From Selaginella tamariscina (lineage: Eukaryota; Streptophyta; Lycopodiopsida; Selaginellales; Selaginellaceae), in contig PUQB01000658.1 of NCBI GenBank assembly GCA_003024785.1, forward strand, positions 62,001 to 126,000: 64,000 nucleotides of DNA, read 5' to 3'. Below the pieces are notes generated by a model that was not told the DNA's origin, did no database searches, and saw nothing but the letters and a program-made list of their open reading frames with translations. The position numbers were made by a program, and so were the translations under genes. This document shows, in pieces, positions 47,604 to 60,142 of the stretch. The first letter of the stretch is position 1; the number at the start of each line of letters is the position of its first letter.

Positions 47604-50600
47604 TATAGGGAAACTTATTAAAATGCCCCTAAGGTTTGAGTAATTATATTAATGCTCTTATATTTTTTAAAATTATAAAAATGCCCTTTGGGTAGCAAGT
47701 TTTGTTTGTATATATTATATTATTTTGCAGAAATTACTATAGCTAGTTTAAGGTTGGATTTAGGGCAAAGTGGATACTAGCATAGGAGCTCAATTTCAAG
47801 TTAGATCGGCACATGTTAAAGGTGAAATGTGCGAAAGAGAGTTGTTTATGGATGTTATATGCCTTAATTAATGTTTATACTCAAAAGGTGAACATGTGAC
47901 TGCCAAGTGGCCATTTAACATCAATAAATTTTTAAAGATGACCTTAAGAGCCTGACTCAAATGCCCAAGTAGGCACAAGACTTAGGGTCTTACCTTAAGC
48001 CCCATAAAATGACTATCCCTTGAAGCCTAAAGGTTAATCCGAGTAGATTTTATTCTTGTCTTAAGAGCCTTAACTCCACCAAGGAGACATGTTATATACA
48101 TACCCTTATGATAAAACTAAGGCTTCATCATTTACTCCTTGAGAAATCACCCTCATCGAGAGCACAACCTCTTTAAGGTGATAAGGGTACCTTGAACCAT
48201 GACTAACCCCTAGCTAAGTCATACCCTAGACCTAAGTTAGTACTTAGTGAGGACACGAATGTGCGTCATATACAGACACAAGTGTTTTATTAAGTAAATT
48301 TTCTAAGGCTAGGTTTAGATCATTCTAAGTATATGACCTTGTTAATTCATCATGAAAAGGCTCATGCTAATGAGCTTAGGTTGTTTAACCCTTGGATCCG
48401 AAGGAAAACACCCCTCCTAACCAAGTGCACTAATAACACACCCAATTACAAAAACTTAACCTCCTTTGAGCTAATTCTTAAGGCTTAACACTTTGATGCA
48501 AGCACAAGCATACATGTATTCAACCCTCAACGTTAAACTCATAACACAACCCAAAAGGGCATGCCTCGAGTGTTGTGCCCTATGTCGTCTAACCTAGTGT
48601 CACATGTTCATGTGACACTATTTTCAAGATATAGGCTATTTCGCCATAGTCCTTAACTTAAAAGCTACACTTGGTGTCACAAATGTGGCTCATAGATATT
48701 AACTATAAAATGTTCTTTGTGAACCTTCAGGAAATGATAAAGAGAAATTGTCAGCCAAGATCTCACATGCATAATTAAACAAGGACACAAATGTGTCTTG
48801 CTTAGGTACGAGTGTTGCTTTTAATTTAATATGGAAGAGGAGGTTAGAGATACGCCTCAACCTTTGACCCTTAAGACATGTATTCTAACAAGGTCTCCCA
48901 TGCATAAATTCATCAATGTTAAGGGTAAGCTACCATAAAGGTGGGATGTACCCCTATTGTTTACAGTTGAGGTGGCACAATATAAAGTTGTGCCTTAACA
49001 ACACAAACTTAGCTTGCATTGGTAGAAGAATAACGAGTTCAGTTATAAACCCAAGAACTCTAGTTAATTATCCTACTTAATATATGTGATCCCATATTTT
49101 TTTTTGTTTTGTAAAATGAGCTAGCACAAAATCTCATTTCTAATAAATATACTTGGTGATACTAACCCAACAACCCCTAAACCCTAACCTAAGGAAATGG
49201 GGTTAGGGCAACCATAAGGGTGTTTCTAACCATATTCGACACATCAAACTCCCCAGAACTAATCAAAAATCTAATTGAGACACAAAAAATAAAGGTAAGA
49301 GTTTAATAAATAGACGTGCTAACTTCGCTTAACCCGAACAAATTATTATTAAATACCCAAGTGCACTAAGCGAGCATGTTTTCTCAACACCTAGAGTTTG
49401 TCAATATAATTTAGTTAAATATGTAACAATAATTAACATTTAGAATAAAGAGAAGTCATAATAAAAACTATGATAAGTTGGATTTAATGTGAAGGTTGTG
49501 ATAAAGATGATGTGTACTGAACATTCTTATTGTGGTGTCAACTATGAAAATAACGAGGCTAGTGGCAAGTGGGTTGTTAAGAAATATACTTAAAAGTTTC
49601 AAGATCATCCGAGGTACAAGCTTTTTAAACTTGTTAAAGATGTAAAATGTGACCATGGTGCATAAATTAACTATTGTCTGGCTTGGTTGACAAAGAAAAT
49701 TGTAACGATTGTAATTCATGGTAGTTAAGAAGAAGGTTATTGTCATAGTTTTTATTATGACTCCTCTTTACTTTGAACATTGATTATTGTTACTTACCGA
49801 ATTATGTTGATAAGCTCTAAATGTACTACGAAACATGCCCGCTTAGTGCACTTGGGTATCTGGTGATAGTTTAGCCAGGTGTCATTAGGTATTTGTAAGA
49901 AACTTTAGGCGAAGCTAGAACTTACTTTTTAAAAAACTCTTACCCTGATTTTTCGTGTCCTAGTTGGGCTAATAGTTAATTCTAGTGAGTTCGGCATGTC
50001 GTATATGTTTAGAAATATCCCTAGGTTTGACATGTTAGGGTTTAGGGGTCGATGGATCATTAAGTTAACTCACCAAGTATATTCCCTCTGGGAATGAGAT
50101 TCCATGATAGCCTACTTATGTAGACAGGAAACCAAGGGGGGGCCTCTGTCACATATATTAAGTAGTACATGTGGGAGAGCTCCTGGGTTCATGACTCAAT
50201 TCGTTGCTCTTTTGCTGATGTAAGCTTTAACTTGTGTTGTTAAGGTACAACTCTCTGTTGTGCCGCCCTAACTTCCAGATGACAGGGGTACATCCCACCT
50301 TCAGGGTAATTCACCCATAACGTTGGTGAATCCATGCTTGAAAGGTTTTATCGGAATGCACGATCTAAGAGGCAGAGGTTGAGGCTTGTCTCCAGCCCCT
50401 CCTCCATGTCAAGCTAGGTGTAGCACTCATGGCCAAGTAAGGCACATTCGTGTCCTTATCTAACTGTGGGCATGGGATCTTGTTTGATAAGTTTACATTA
50501 CCCAGTTCCTGAGGGTTCACTAAGGGGTTCTAGAGTTAGCATTTAGGAGCCACGTTTGTGGCAGTTGGTGCAACTCTTGAATATAAGGGCTATGACATCA

Positions 50601-50828
50601 GTTGAGAGTGCTATTTGATAAAAGTGGTTGTGTACTTGTGTTTTTGTATATTAAAAAAAAAGGTAAATTTATAATTTCCATTAAACTTCAAAGGTATTTT
50701 TATAATAAATATCTTTTGTGGACTATATACCCTAATTTGCCGGAGGGGCATTTTTATAATTTTTGAAACTATAGGCACTTTTGTAATGATGTGGAAGTTC
50801 AAAGGTATTTTGGTAAGTTTTCCCTATA
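47604..50828. mobile_element. TIR element sharing its interior with the LRR foldback
   Basis: Ends are inverted copies: tatagggaaacttattaaaa at 47,604 and the complement of tttggtaagttttccctata at 50,828. Subterminal repeats of gggcatttttataatttt type lie at about 47,670 and 50,745. Inside, 47,900-49,470 matches the plus orientation of the foldback arm units and 49,742-50,600 the minus orientation, with a short centre (49,470-49,740). It also has the conserved hairpin. It is therefore a smaller foldback relative whose ends are preserved. No coding capacity recognised; superfamily not assigned. Confidence 0.8.
48596..48620. repeat. Conserved hairpin in the TIR element
   Basis: AGTGTCACAT-gttc-ATGTGACACT, a perfect 10-bp stem with a different loop from the other four copies. 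Confidence 0.75.
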
Positions 50829-51190
50829 TATACACACACACTCACACACACACGTGTATTTGTTAATCTATATATCTAAATCTTTTATGAACTATTCAAA
50901 CTTAAGTAGAAGGATTATTTAAATTAAAATTTAACAAATTAACACAATTTTAAAAAATATAATGTTTATTTTCTGCAATAAGAACTCAATAAGAACTCTT
51001 AGTTGGATTTATCACTAGAATAGAAACTTTTAAGTTTAAATATAAGATGTGCTAATTGTTATTTTAACATTGTAACTATAATGTTAGAGGGTTTCATACA
51101 ATAATATATGTTTTATATAGTGGGATTATTAATTATAAATTAAATAATTTTAACATTCAATAACCTAATCTTATATGTGTTTGTCATGAA
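50829..51190. other. AT-rich spacer, no gene seen
   Basis: CA microsatellite at 50,831-50,855, then AT-rich sequence without recognisable coding potential. Confidence 0.55.
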
Positions 51191-51600
51191 TGCCCTATCA
51201 ATAACCATTTTAAATCCTAAATCCACATGACACTATTGAAACCTTTGAATCCACCATCAATGACCCTTTTAAATCATAAATCCATGTGGCACTATTGGGG
51301 CCATTAAACCCCATTAAGAGCCATCTTAAATCTTATTAATGACCATCATAAATCTTAAATCTATGTAGGTCCATTAACGTGCAGTATCGTTACCATGGTA
51401 GAGTTTCACCACCGAGTTCGATCATCCTAAAAACTCATGTGACACTATTGAGACCATTGAATGTCATTAATGAATCCCATTAACGTCTATCTTAAAAACT
51501 CATGTGACACTATTGCCATTGAATGCCATCAACAACCATCCTAAATGGTAAATTCACATGACACTATCAAAGCCACTAGATTAAGCATGAGTCATTCATG
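51191..51600. repeat. Degenerate tandem repeat of about 35-80 bp
   Basis: Recurring catgacactattg / accattgaatgccattaa / accatcttaaatcttaaatc blocks in the same orientation through the interval. Unit borders are blurred. Confidence 0.6.
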
Positions 51601-52594
51601 ACTATACATGATATATATAACTTATTTAATTTAGGCCCACTTTCCACTAGTGAGTGGTTAATTGCCTCAATCAATCAAATTTAATAAATTATTTATTCTA
51701 CGGGCAGTTTGGATTTTCACTTAGAGGTTATTTAAAATATAAAATCTACATGGCAACAGCATGGCATCTATGTGGTGCCTACATAGTTTTTTCGATGGTA
51801 GCCAAATAACCGAGCAATTTTGCTTGGTTATATGGCTACCATGCATATAATGTACAATAACTTAACCTGCATGTTATTATTAAGTTCTCCCTACTTATCA
51901 AAATAGATACAATATTTGCAGAGGAGGTGCATGATCCTATGGAGAATTCTTTTAGGGCTATAATGTTATTCAAGGTGCCATAGCATATGGTGACTGCCAA
52001 TTGATCTCCTTTACCACTCGTTTTTATAAATCCAATGTGCAGTGCTCTTTTCTATTTTAAAGCTGAAATTTAAAGACACAGATGAGATTTTATACATGTG
52101 CCCATCGTGTTCAACCACTTTGACAAACATGTAGTTATTAAACCGGTATTCTTATATATTATCGATTTAGTATACTATTTGCATATACCTCCATATTTCT
52201 TCATATTCTATATATCTCACTTGCTAGTATGTAACGTATATGCGTGTATAGTATTTTGTGTTTGGTTGAAGATCCCCCTTCCTTCCTTTTTCTCTCTCCA
52301 CACACACACACGCACACACTCCAGTTAGTTCAGAAATAACTGGATATCTTTTGAATCAAGGATAACCTCACACACCTATAAAACAGCCTATTTAGAACAC
52401 ATAAATACATGCGTGGAGGTATGTATGGTGTGCATAAGTTGCACATTGCACATATATATTATTCTCTCTCTCTACAGTGTATAAGTATGCTAAGTTTTGT
52501 TAATTGTGGTTATAGTTTTGTGTTGTGTCCATGTGTATACAGCTGTGTATATATATATATATGATTGTGTCCATACGTATTCATCTACTTGATA
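51601..52594. other. Spacer without a recognised gene
   Basis: AT-rich with CA and TA microsatellites near 52,300 and 52,545-52,560. A 76-residue plus-strand ORF at 52,098 is hydrophobic low-complexity sequence without family resemblance. Confidence 0.5.
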
Positions 52595-52606
52595 CTACAC
52601 ACACAC

Positions 52607-52828
52607 ACCTCTATCAATAGTTTCTGAGTCAGAAACCAATGTAAAGAGTGCAACTACTGATGCTTCAGCTACCAAGCTAGTGGGCTCATCGAGTAGAGAA
52701 ACAAGGCTAGGAACAACTCTGGCTTCCACAATGCAAAAGGTAGTCTTGGGGTTACACACTCCTCGGTGGACTTTGCATAGTGATGGTGCGGTGTTTTGAG
52801 GCACATCCGGTGCTACTTGTGAATGCAT
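52607..52828 (-). pseudogene. U-box/armadillo E3 ubiquitin ligase fragment
   Basis: The minus-strand frame reads APSLCKVHRGVCNPKTTFC, VEARVVPSLVSLLDE and VAEASVVALFTLVSDSE. This is the ARM-repeat sequence of plant U-box proteins of the PUB42-44/SAUL1 group (C-K-x-H-R-G-x-C followed by F-C-x-x-E-A-x-A-V-x-P-L-V). A GT donor follows DRG near 52,610. No U-box or further ARM repeats were found nearby, so it is an isolated exon or a relic. The plus-strand ORF at 52,780-53,091 is its shadow plus microsatellite. Confidence 0.6.
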
Positions 52829-53068
52829 TGTTGCTTATCCCTATGGAAGTCCTTGTCCTTGTGGATCCAACTGCAAGTGAGCCTGTGGCTGTGGGAGGAG
52901 CGCTCAGTTTGGTCATATTGGTGCTCATTTTTTATAAGACCTTTGCTGCTTTTGCTTTTGCCGTTAATGTCCCTGAATTTAGTACTGTAACCAGCAATGT
53001 GTGTATCCCAGACTCCATTAAGTTTCACTATAGATCTTATGCATACATACATTCATTACACAACTTAA

Positions 53069-53106
<38 letters not shown>

Positions 53107-53440
53107 TGAGGGGGAGAGAGAGGTACATACACAATTTATGTAATGCAAGGATACGAGAAGAGATAGTTAAGGTCGTCAATATATATATATATGTGTACGC
53201 ACACATATATATGCTTGTGTGAGAGATAGAGAGAGAGGTACATACACATAATGCACACATGAGTGTAGATAAGTTTGGTAGGAAATCGTAACCACAGTTA
53301 AATGAAAATTGTTTATTAGTAGTTTTAATTTTTAATTCAATTAACCACTCTAGTGTAAAACCATTGTGGTAGTTATTCTTAATAACATGACATTGTTTAA
53401 ATTTACCGGGGATCAAATAATTACTTACTAATGGAAAGTG
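52829..53440. other. Spacer with GT/GA microsatellites
   Basis: (GT)n(GA)n at 53,070-53,125, a second short GA tract near 53,220 and (TA)n near 53,180. No gene recognised. Confidence 0.6.
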
Positions 53441-53760
53441 AGCTTACTCACCAAATTAAAAAAAAAAACTATTGAATTAAAAGTAAACTCACTAAGTTAA
53501 GATCCAGCTTAAAAATAAACTCACCAAGTTAAGGATTTGAGTTAAGGGTTATTAAATAATTAAGTTCAGACATTGATAAACTTAAAAAGTCAACCCTAAA
53601 TTAAAGATAAACCTCACCAAATTAGGGTCATTAAATAGTTAATCCTAAATATAAAAATTTAAGGATAAACTCACTAAATTAAGGATAATAATTGAGTTAA
53701 ATATTTAAATAAATTAAGAATAACAACAAGGTTAAGCATCATTAAATAGGTAACCTATGA
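53441..53760. repeat. Degenerate minisatellite of aactcaccaagttaagga units
   Basis: Repeated actcacyaarttaagga blocks 35-60 bp apart. The same unit fills the arms at 44,480-44,720 and, inverted, 46,190-46,480. It ends just upstream of the macro-domain gene. Confidence 0.65.
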
Positions 53761-53794
53761 ATCAATTAGGCTAGGGTTAGGGTTTTTGTTCGAA

Positions 53795-55137
53795 ATGGAC
53801 ATGTTGGTGGGATCTAGAGTTCATGGCAATCTTCCCTTCACTAGAAATTCAAGAATCCGCCTAATATTGACAATGAATCAGCTACAACGTCGTAAGACCA
53901 AGAAGCAGAAAAAGAAAGCCCTCTTAGGTGATCCCCTCCCCTCCCCTCTCTCTAGTAATTACATGCTTTATACCTTCAGGTTTTTCTACTAGTAAGCCTG
54001 ACGACATAAACAGCAGTGAACCAGCAGTGACCACACAAGGTATGAACTTTCCCTTACCACCGTGTTATATAATATTTTACAGGATCTGAGTATGAGGTTG
54101 CAAGGTTTAAGGTTACCAGTTCTTGCACCCTTGTGCTTCTCCGTGGCGATATTACAAAATGGTATGTCAATGGCAAAACAGACGCCATTGTAAATGCTGC
54201 TAACAAACTGATGCTTGGTGGTGCTGGTGTTGATGGAGGTATACACTGTAATGTGGTTATATATAAATGGGTGAATTGAGTGTATTTATTTACGTGATTG
54301 CAGTTTTACTTGTTTTTAACTGTTATTTTTACTAGCAATCCATCGCGCTGCTGGACCTGAACTTCTTGCTGCTTGTAAGAGGCTGCCAGAGATTATCCTA
54401 ATGTTCGATGTGTTACTGGTTCAGCAGTTCAAACACCGTAAGTTGTGTGTGTGCGCGTGTGTTGTGTGCGACATTCTAACTAGTTTTGATTTTGATTACC
54501 AGAGCTTTCCGGCTACCAGTATCACGGATAATACACACAGTTGGTCCTATATTTGACATAGAGGAAAGTCATAAGTGCTCCGAGGATTTGTTCAATGCAT
54601 ATAGGTAAGGAATATGAACTAAATTTATAATTATGTATAAGATTAAATATTAATCAAACTTAATGTAACTACAGTAACACTCTAAAGCTTGCAAGGGGAA
54701 AGGAGATTGAGTACATTGCATTTCCAGCAATATCTTGTGGAATTTACGGGTACGCTTATAAAATAGCATATAAAAGATATACTTATACTCATACTCCACA
54801 GCTATCCACTTGCTGAGGCAGCACAGATTGCGTTCAGGGCTGTGAAGGATCAGTCAGATGGTTTTAAGGAGGTATCTAAAATCATAACACACACGCGCGC
54901 ATGCATACACACAAACACACACGCATCAGTACCTATACAAGATAGATATGATACCATTAGCGAGCAAGCAAATGTTAAACATTCTCATACATTATACAAT
55001 TAAATTTAACATTACTATATATAAACAAACTTTTTATTTTATTTCAGATTTACTTAATATTGTTTGAGGACAGCGTGTGGCGTGCTTTTTTAGCAAATGC
55101 TAATAAGAACTTTAGAAAATGGAGTAACAACTTATAA
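53795..55137 (+). CDS. Macro-domain ADP-ribose-binding protein (MacroD-type)
   Basis: Eight exons with consistent GT..AG borders and phases: 53,795-53,927, 53,980-54,039, 54,083-54,238, 54,336-54,437, 54,503-54,604, 54,675-54,749, 54,802-54,871 and 55,048-55,137. A basic leader (RRKTKKQKKKA) precedes the macro domain. Key motifs are present: LVLLRGDITKW, TDAIVNAANKLMLGGAGVDG (Asn and glycine-rich loop that hold ADP-ribose), AIHRAAGPELL, IIHTVGP and AFPAISCGIYGYPL. The family hydrolyses protein-linked ADP-ribose or O-acetyl-ADP-ribose. One anomaly: in exon 4 the frame slips by one base between LPEI and PNVRCVTGSAVQTP (near 54,400), so the gene is intact only if this is a sequencing error. Start ATG at 53,795 is the first in frame. 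The N-terminal basic stretch may direct it to the nucleus or an organelle; not resolved. Confidence 0.85.
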
Positions 55138-56447
55138 AAATGACAATTTTCAAATATAATTTTTTTATTAATATTTCAAGGGATATTTAATTTTTAAAAT
55201 ACATAATGAACATAATTAAGAAAATTCAGTGGGCTATTTTCAGCCTAAATTAAAATTAAAAATAAATTTATAAAAGCAATTTGTGATGACCGAAATGTTT
55301 TGAAATAACCTTAGATTAAATTATGTTTAAGTTGAATTTCAAATAATTTTGTATAAGGTTTAAATTAATATTTGCATATTCTTAAATTTATATATTGTAC
55401 AGTTTTAATGGTTTATAAATAAAATACTATAGTGCACCATTAATTAAGAAATCAACCAACAAGACATTAATAAAAAGACAAATTTAAATTAAATTAAATT
55501 AAAAATAACAATAATGAATTTATGATGACATTCGTAATAACGATAACGAGTTGAACAAAGTGATAAATGGTAATATAATAACATAATGAATTAATCATAT
55601 GACTATGTATAGCTTTTAATGTTTAAATTAGCAATGAGATTTATATTTTAACTTGAAATCTTATTATTAATTTTAAATATAAAATTAAAATATCTAAATA
55701 TATTTTATAAATTGAATTCTAAAATTAGTAATGTCATTTTAATTTTATATAATATATGTAACATATTTATTATAAAATTCTTTTTAATTTGAAATTGTAT
55801 ATATAAAATATATTATTAGTTTTACTTACATATGATAAATCTAAATCATTTGAAAAGGTTTATTAATTCATAATAGTGTATTTAATCAAATAATTAAATC
55901 AAACCATTTAAAAAGAAATTTGTAAAATTTGGAGAGTGTGTTTAATTGTGTGATTAACTCATGACTTTGAAAAAGATATTTGTAAAATTTAAATAATAAT
56001 GCATACTATGTTGTTCACTTGTTATTATATTATTATTTAAATTTATAAAAATATTTACAAATAACATTTTAAAGATTGAAACAATTTTAAAATCTGATTT
56101 AAGCTTATTAAAACAAAAATTAAATGTTGCACATACATGTTTAAAGTAAATACAATAAAATTTATTAAAAATAATATCATTATATAAGAATTAATAATTT
56201 CAATTATATAACACTCTGGAAGATGTATAAATAATCATCGGACTTGATGTTTACTTGTTCTGATATGAGTTTTTTAAAAGTATTTTCAGTATTATAAATT
56301 AAGTAACACTACTTTTAAATTATATCTTATTTAAGAATTTTAGAAATACTTAATTGATGTTTTTTTAAGTAAACAATAAACATAACACACTATTTACTTA
56401 TTTAAAATAAAGCTTTATGTATATATCAATGATTTATATACAAATAT

Positions 56448-56485
<38 letters not shown>

Positions 56486-58387
56486 CATGTGTACGTTTAA
56501 TATGTATTTGGGTGATGAGGAACTTTGTGTTTATATGGAAGCAAAAGATATAATTATATTATTTATTTATTGTGATGTTGATTTAATATCATAATAATTA
56601 ATGTATTGACTGATATAATTATTACACTCCCAATACTTTAAAAGAAGTTAATAATTTGATAATCATATTATACTTTATATGATTTTATTTATTTCTTTCA
56701 AGGTATTTAATAAAAGATGTAATGAACTATTTAATAAGTATTATAATATTTTAAAATTTGAAATACATTTATTAATAACGAGTATAATGAAGTTGTTTTA
56801 AAAATATTATAGTATTTGTTTGTTATAATACTTTTAAATTTACAAATGCATTATTAAAGAGCAATGCATTATAAGCTAAGTTTTTGGTGTTTAATGTTAT
56901 AAAGTTGTAATGGTTTTTAATTTTAATTAAAACATAATAATTAATAAAACTTAAAAAATAAACATACAATCTAAGTAAACATGCTTTAATAAAATAAACA
57001 TAAAGTTAACTTGTTTATTGGCACATTGTATATACAATGTAAGTGTTAAATAATTAATCCTTTAATATAAAAAACATTATTTGTCAATCATATTTTTTTA
57101 AAAAAACCCATAGTTAAATAATAACATAATAATTAAAATAAAATTAAAGTCTTTATTAGTGCTTATTTTTATTGTATGTCTTTATAAAGAGTGAAAACTT
57201 GTTTTATACTATTTTGTGAAATATTACTAATTAAGGCGTATGATTAATATGTTTACCACGTGAATCCTTAACTTATCGTGATTAATTACGTTGCCTTGAA
57301 AGTTTTAAACAACATAATCTTAATAATAAATTTATGTATTAAATTATATAGCTATAAAAATAAATATATCTTATCAAATCTTGAGTATAAGTTAATCATT
57401 GTTGTATAATTTAAATCTTTTTAAATATATGTCCTTAATGATATAAAGGATCAAGGATTTTTATTTTTAAAAATGATTATATTATATTATATAAGATTAT
57501 ATTATTTTAATTTGTGTTTATCTTATTTTGTCTTATATATTATTATTTTTGTCATTGTATTTTACTTTATTTATTATGTTGAATTTATTATGTTTTCCTA
57601 GCTTTTAATATGTTTCTCCTTTTAAATATATATGATAAATTATATTTTTTCATATTAAAACAAATGTTGAATTTTTTAAAAGTTAAACTATTTTATAATT
57701 TTGAAATCTATAGTGACATTTTTACAATAAAGAATTATGTTATATGTTTATTTAATGAATAAAAATGGTTTTTGTATATATTAATTTTATAGAATAATAT
57801 AATTAAATTATATTAATATTACATATAGCAATTGAATGAATTAATATTCATACCATTGTCAAAGTAAATTTTATTTAAATACTTACTAGAAAATATATTA
57901 AGTCCTATTTTTTTTATCTTTCTAAATTTATGCATAAATATCTTCTTATAAATATAATAGTAAATTCATATATGAATTATATTTAAATTATAAAATGAAC
58001 CAAATATGCATCAAAATTCAACATTAAATTATCGTATTCACATTTATATACTTAATATATAACATACTAGTGTAACTTTATAAACATTTGAAAATACATA
58101 TATACAATCTAATAAATATTATAATTAATTTTTTGAATTATATAATAAATTTAATAACACATACAATAAATACTATACTTACATTCTAATTTATAAGTGA
58201 ATAATAAACTTATATATTTTAAAAATAATTTATTTGGTGACACATAAAAAGTTAACTTTATGTGTATAGTAATTTCATATATTCTTATGAATTAATTAGT
58301 TATTTTCATTTTATAAAGTATTTAATCTCATTAAGTTGAATAAAATATTTGTACTAGTTTAATAATTTAATTATATATTATATATAT

Positions 58388-58431
<44 letters not shown>

Positions 58432-59560
58432 ATATATATAGAAAGATTTAATGTGATTTAAAAAATTAAATCATATATGATTAATGATTATTTGAGTACA
58501 TATAGAATGTTAAATAAATCACAAAATATTTTTGAAATTATTTCAAAAACAATTTTTAAAAAATTTTACATTTTCTTAGCATTTAAATCACCAATTAAAG
58601 ACCTAATTCATGTTCAATTCATGTGCTAAAAAAATGTGATTTAATATATATTATATGTTGTTTTTTAAAATATGCATAAAATATTTAAAAACAATAAATA
58701 AATATTTATCATAACAAATAATTCCTAAAATCTTTTAATATTTTAAACTTGCATATACAACACCAAAGTATCACATTATTATAAATACTTCAATATAAAA
58801 TAAAAAATGTTTAATCTTATACAATTAAAATTGTTTAATAACTTGTAAGTACTTTTGAACTAATTTTTAATTTATAAATGGTTGCATTTTCAATATTAAT
58901 GTATTTAAATTGATATCTATTAGTTACATCCACATTCGTCAAATACAAATCTATATACATATGCATAATTATAAATATATTTGTATAAATTGAAATTCAT
59001 TAAATAATATAAATACAAATTAAGTATGATATGAATTAGGACTAATTTAAATAAACTTAGTAAAATGGAGTTTTTAAAATTAACTTAAAAAGTCTTTTCC
59101 ATAGTACACAAAAAAAATTAGGAACGATTTTAATTATTTTATAATACCATTAATATATTTAATAAAAAAAATTAAAAGCCTTGTTTAAATACTATTAACA
59201 ATAAATTAAAATTTGAATAATTTTCACCATTATCTAAACTTTATCAAATTTAATATAATTTAATATAAATGTTAAAGTTTTGAATGTTCTTAAAATATTT
59301 ATATTTAATTTTCTTATGTAATGTTACTTATATACTTATATTAAATTTGATAAAGTTTAGATTCTAATACATATTTTCTTTTATTATTTAATTTATATAT
59401 AAATTCTAAGCCAAAATGTGGATGTATTATGTGATTAAAAAATATTTAGTTATGTATATATCATAATGTTATGTATATAGATTGATTTATTTAAAAATTA
59501 AAATAACAAATTTAAAAACATTAAATTAATAATTATGAATGATAAATTAAAATAAGAGGA
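55138..59560. other. Long AT-rich intergenic region without a recognised gene
   Basis: Very AT-rich sequence with (TA)n tracts at about 56,450-56,485 and 58,372-58,440. I saw no ORF, splice-consistent exon, tRNA-like or repeat-element structure I could support. Confidence 0.55.
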
Positions 59561-60142
59561 AAAAAAAAAAAACCACCTGCAAAATTGGCAGGCATATTCT
59601 CCCAACGAGAGAATATACCATCTCTTGATTTATAATAAACCATTATATAGGTCAGTTTTTTTTCTTTGTATATATTCTTCATTCTCCTTATTTATTATTG
59701 TTGCTCCTTTTTTGTTTTGGTTTTCTTCTTCTCCAAACTTAGTCCCCCGCCAAGTCCAATGGGGACATTCTTATTTTCCATTTGTTACCTGTATATTATA
59801 CATTGTATAAGTAAATATACATATAATGTATACAAACGCTTATATTGATTTTAACATTAACTAATACAGTACATAGTGTAAGATTAATATATGTCCGAAG
59901 TGTCACTAGTAATATAAATGTAATGTTATGTGCGTGACCAGCTTAGTTATGGAATGTTATAGATTATATAAATGTGTTATACATTGTTATAAGTTATAAC
60001 CTGAACATATATTATAATATCTAGGTAATATACAATATATGTCTATTAGCTATCTTATATGTATAATATGTACGAACTTGCCAGCATAAAGTAATTTGTC
60101 CTCCAGAAAATATATAAATATTATGTATGTAAATGTAATATT
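59561..60142. other. 3' flank of the REC-type gene
   Basis: AT-rich, with a short GC-richer patch at 59,740-59,765. The final exon of the minus-strand REC-type gene should lie here or just left, because the exon at 60,143 ends with a donor (gtaaca), but I could not identify it. Plus-strand ORFs at 59,625-59,848 are hydrophobic low-complexity. Confidence 0.45.

Noticed and set aside
52780..53091. 103-residue hydrophobic plus-strand ORF
   Set aside because: Lies mostly opposite and upstream of the U-box/ARM exon on the minus strand and ends in a microsatellite.
59625..59848. Small hydrophobic plus-strand ORFs
   Set aside because: Overlapping frames of AT-rich sequence with Phe/Ile/Leu bias; no splice or family support.
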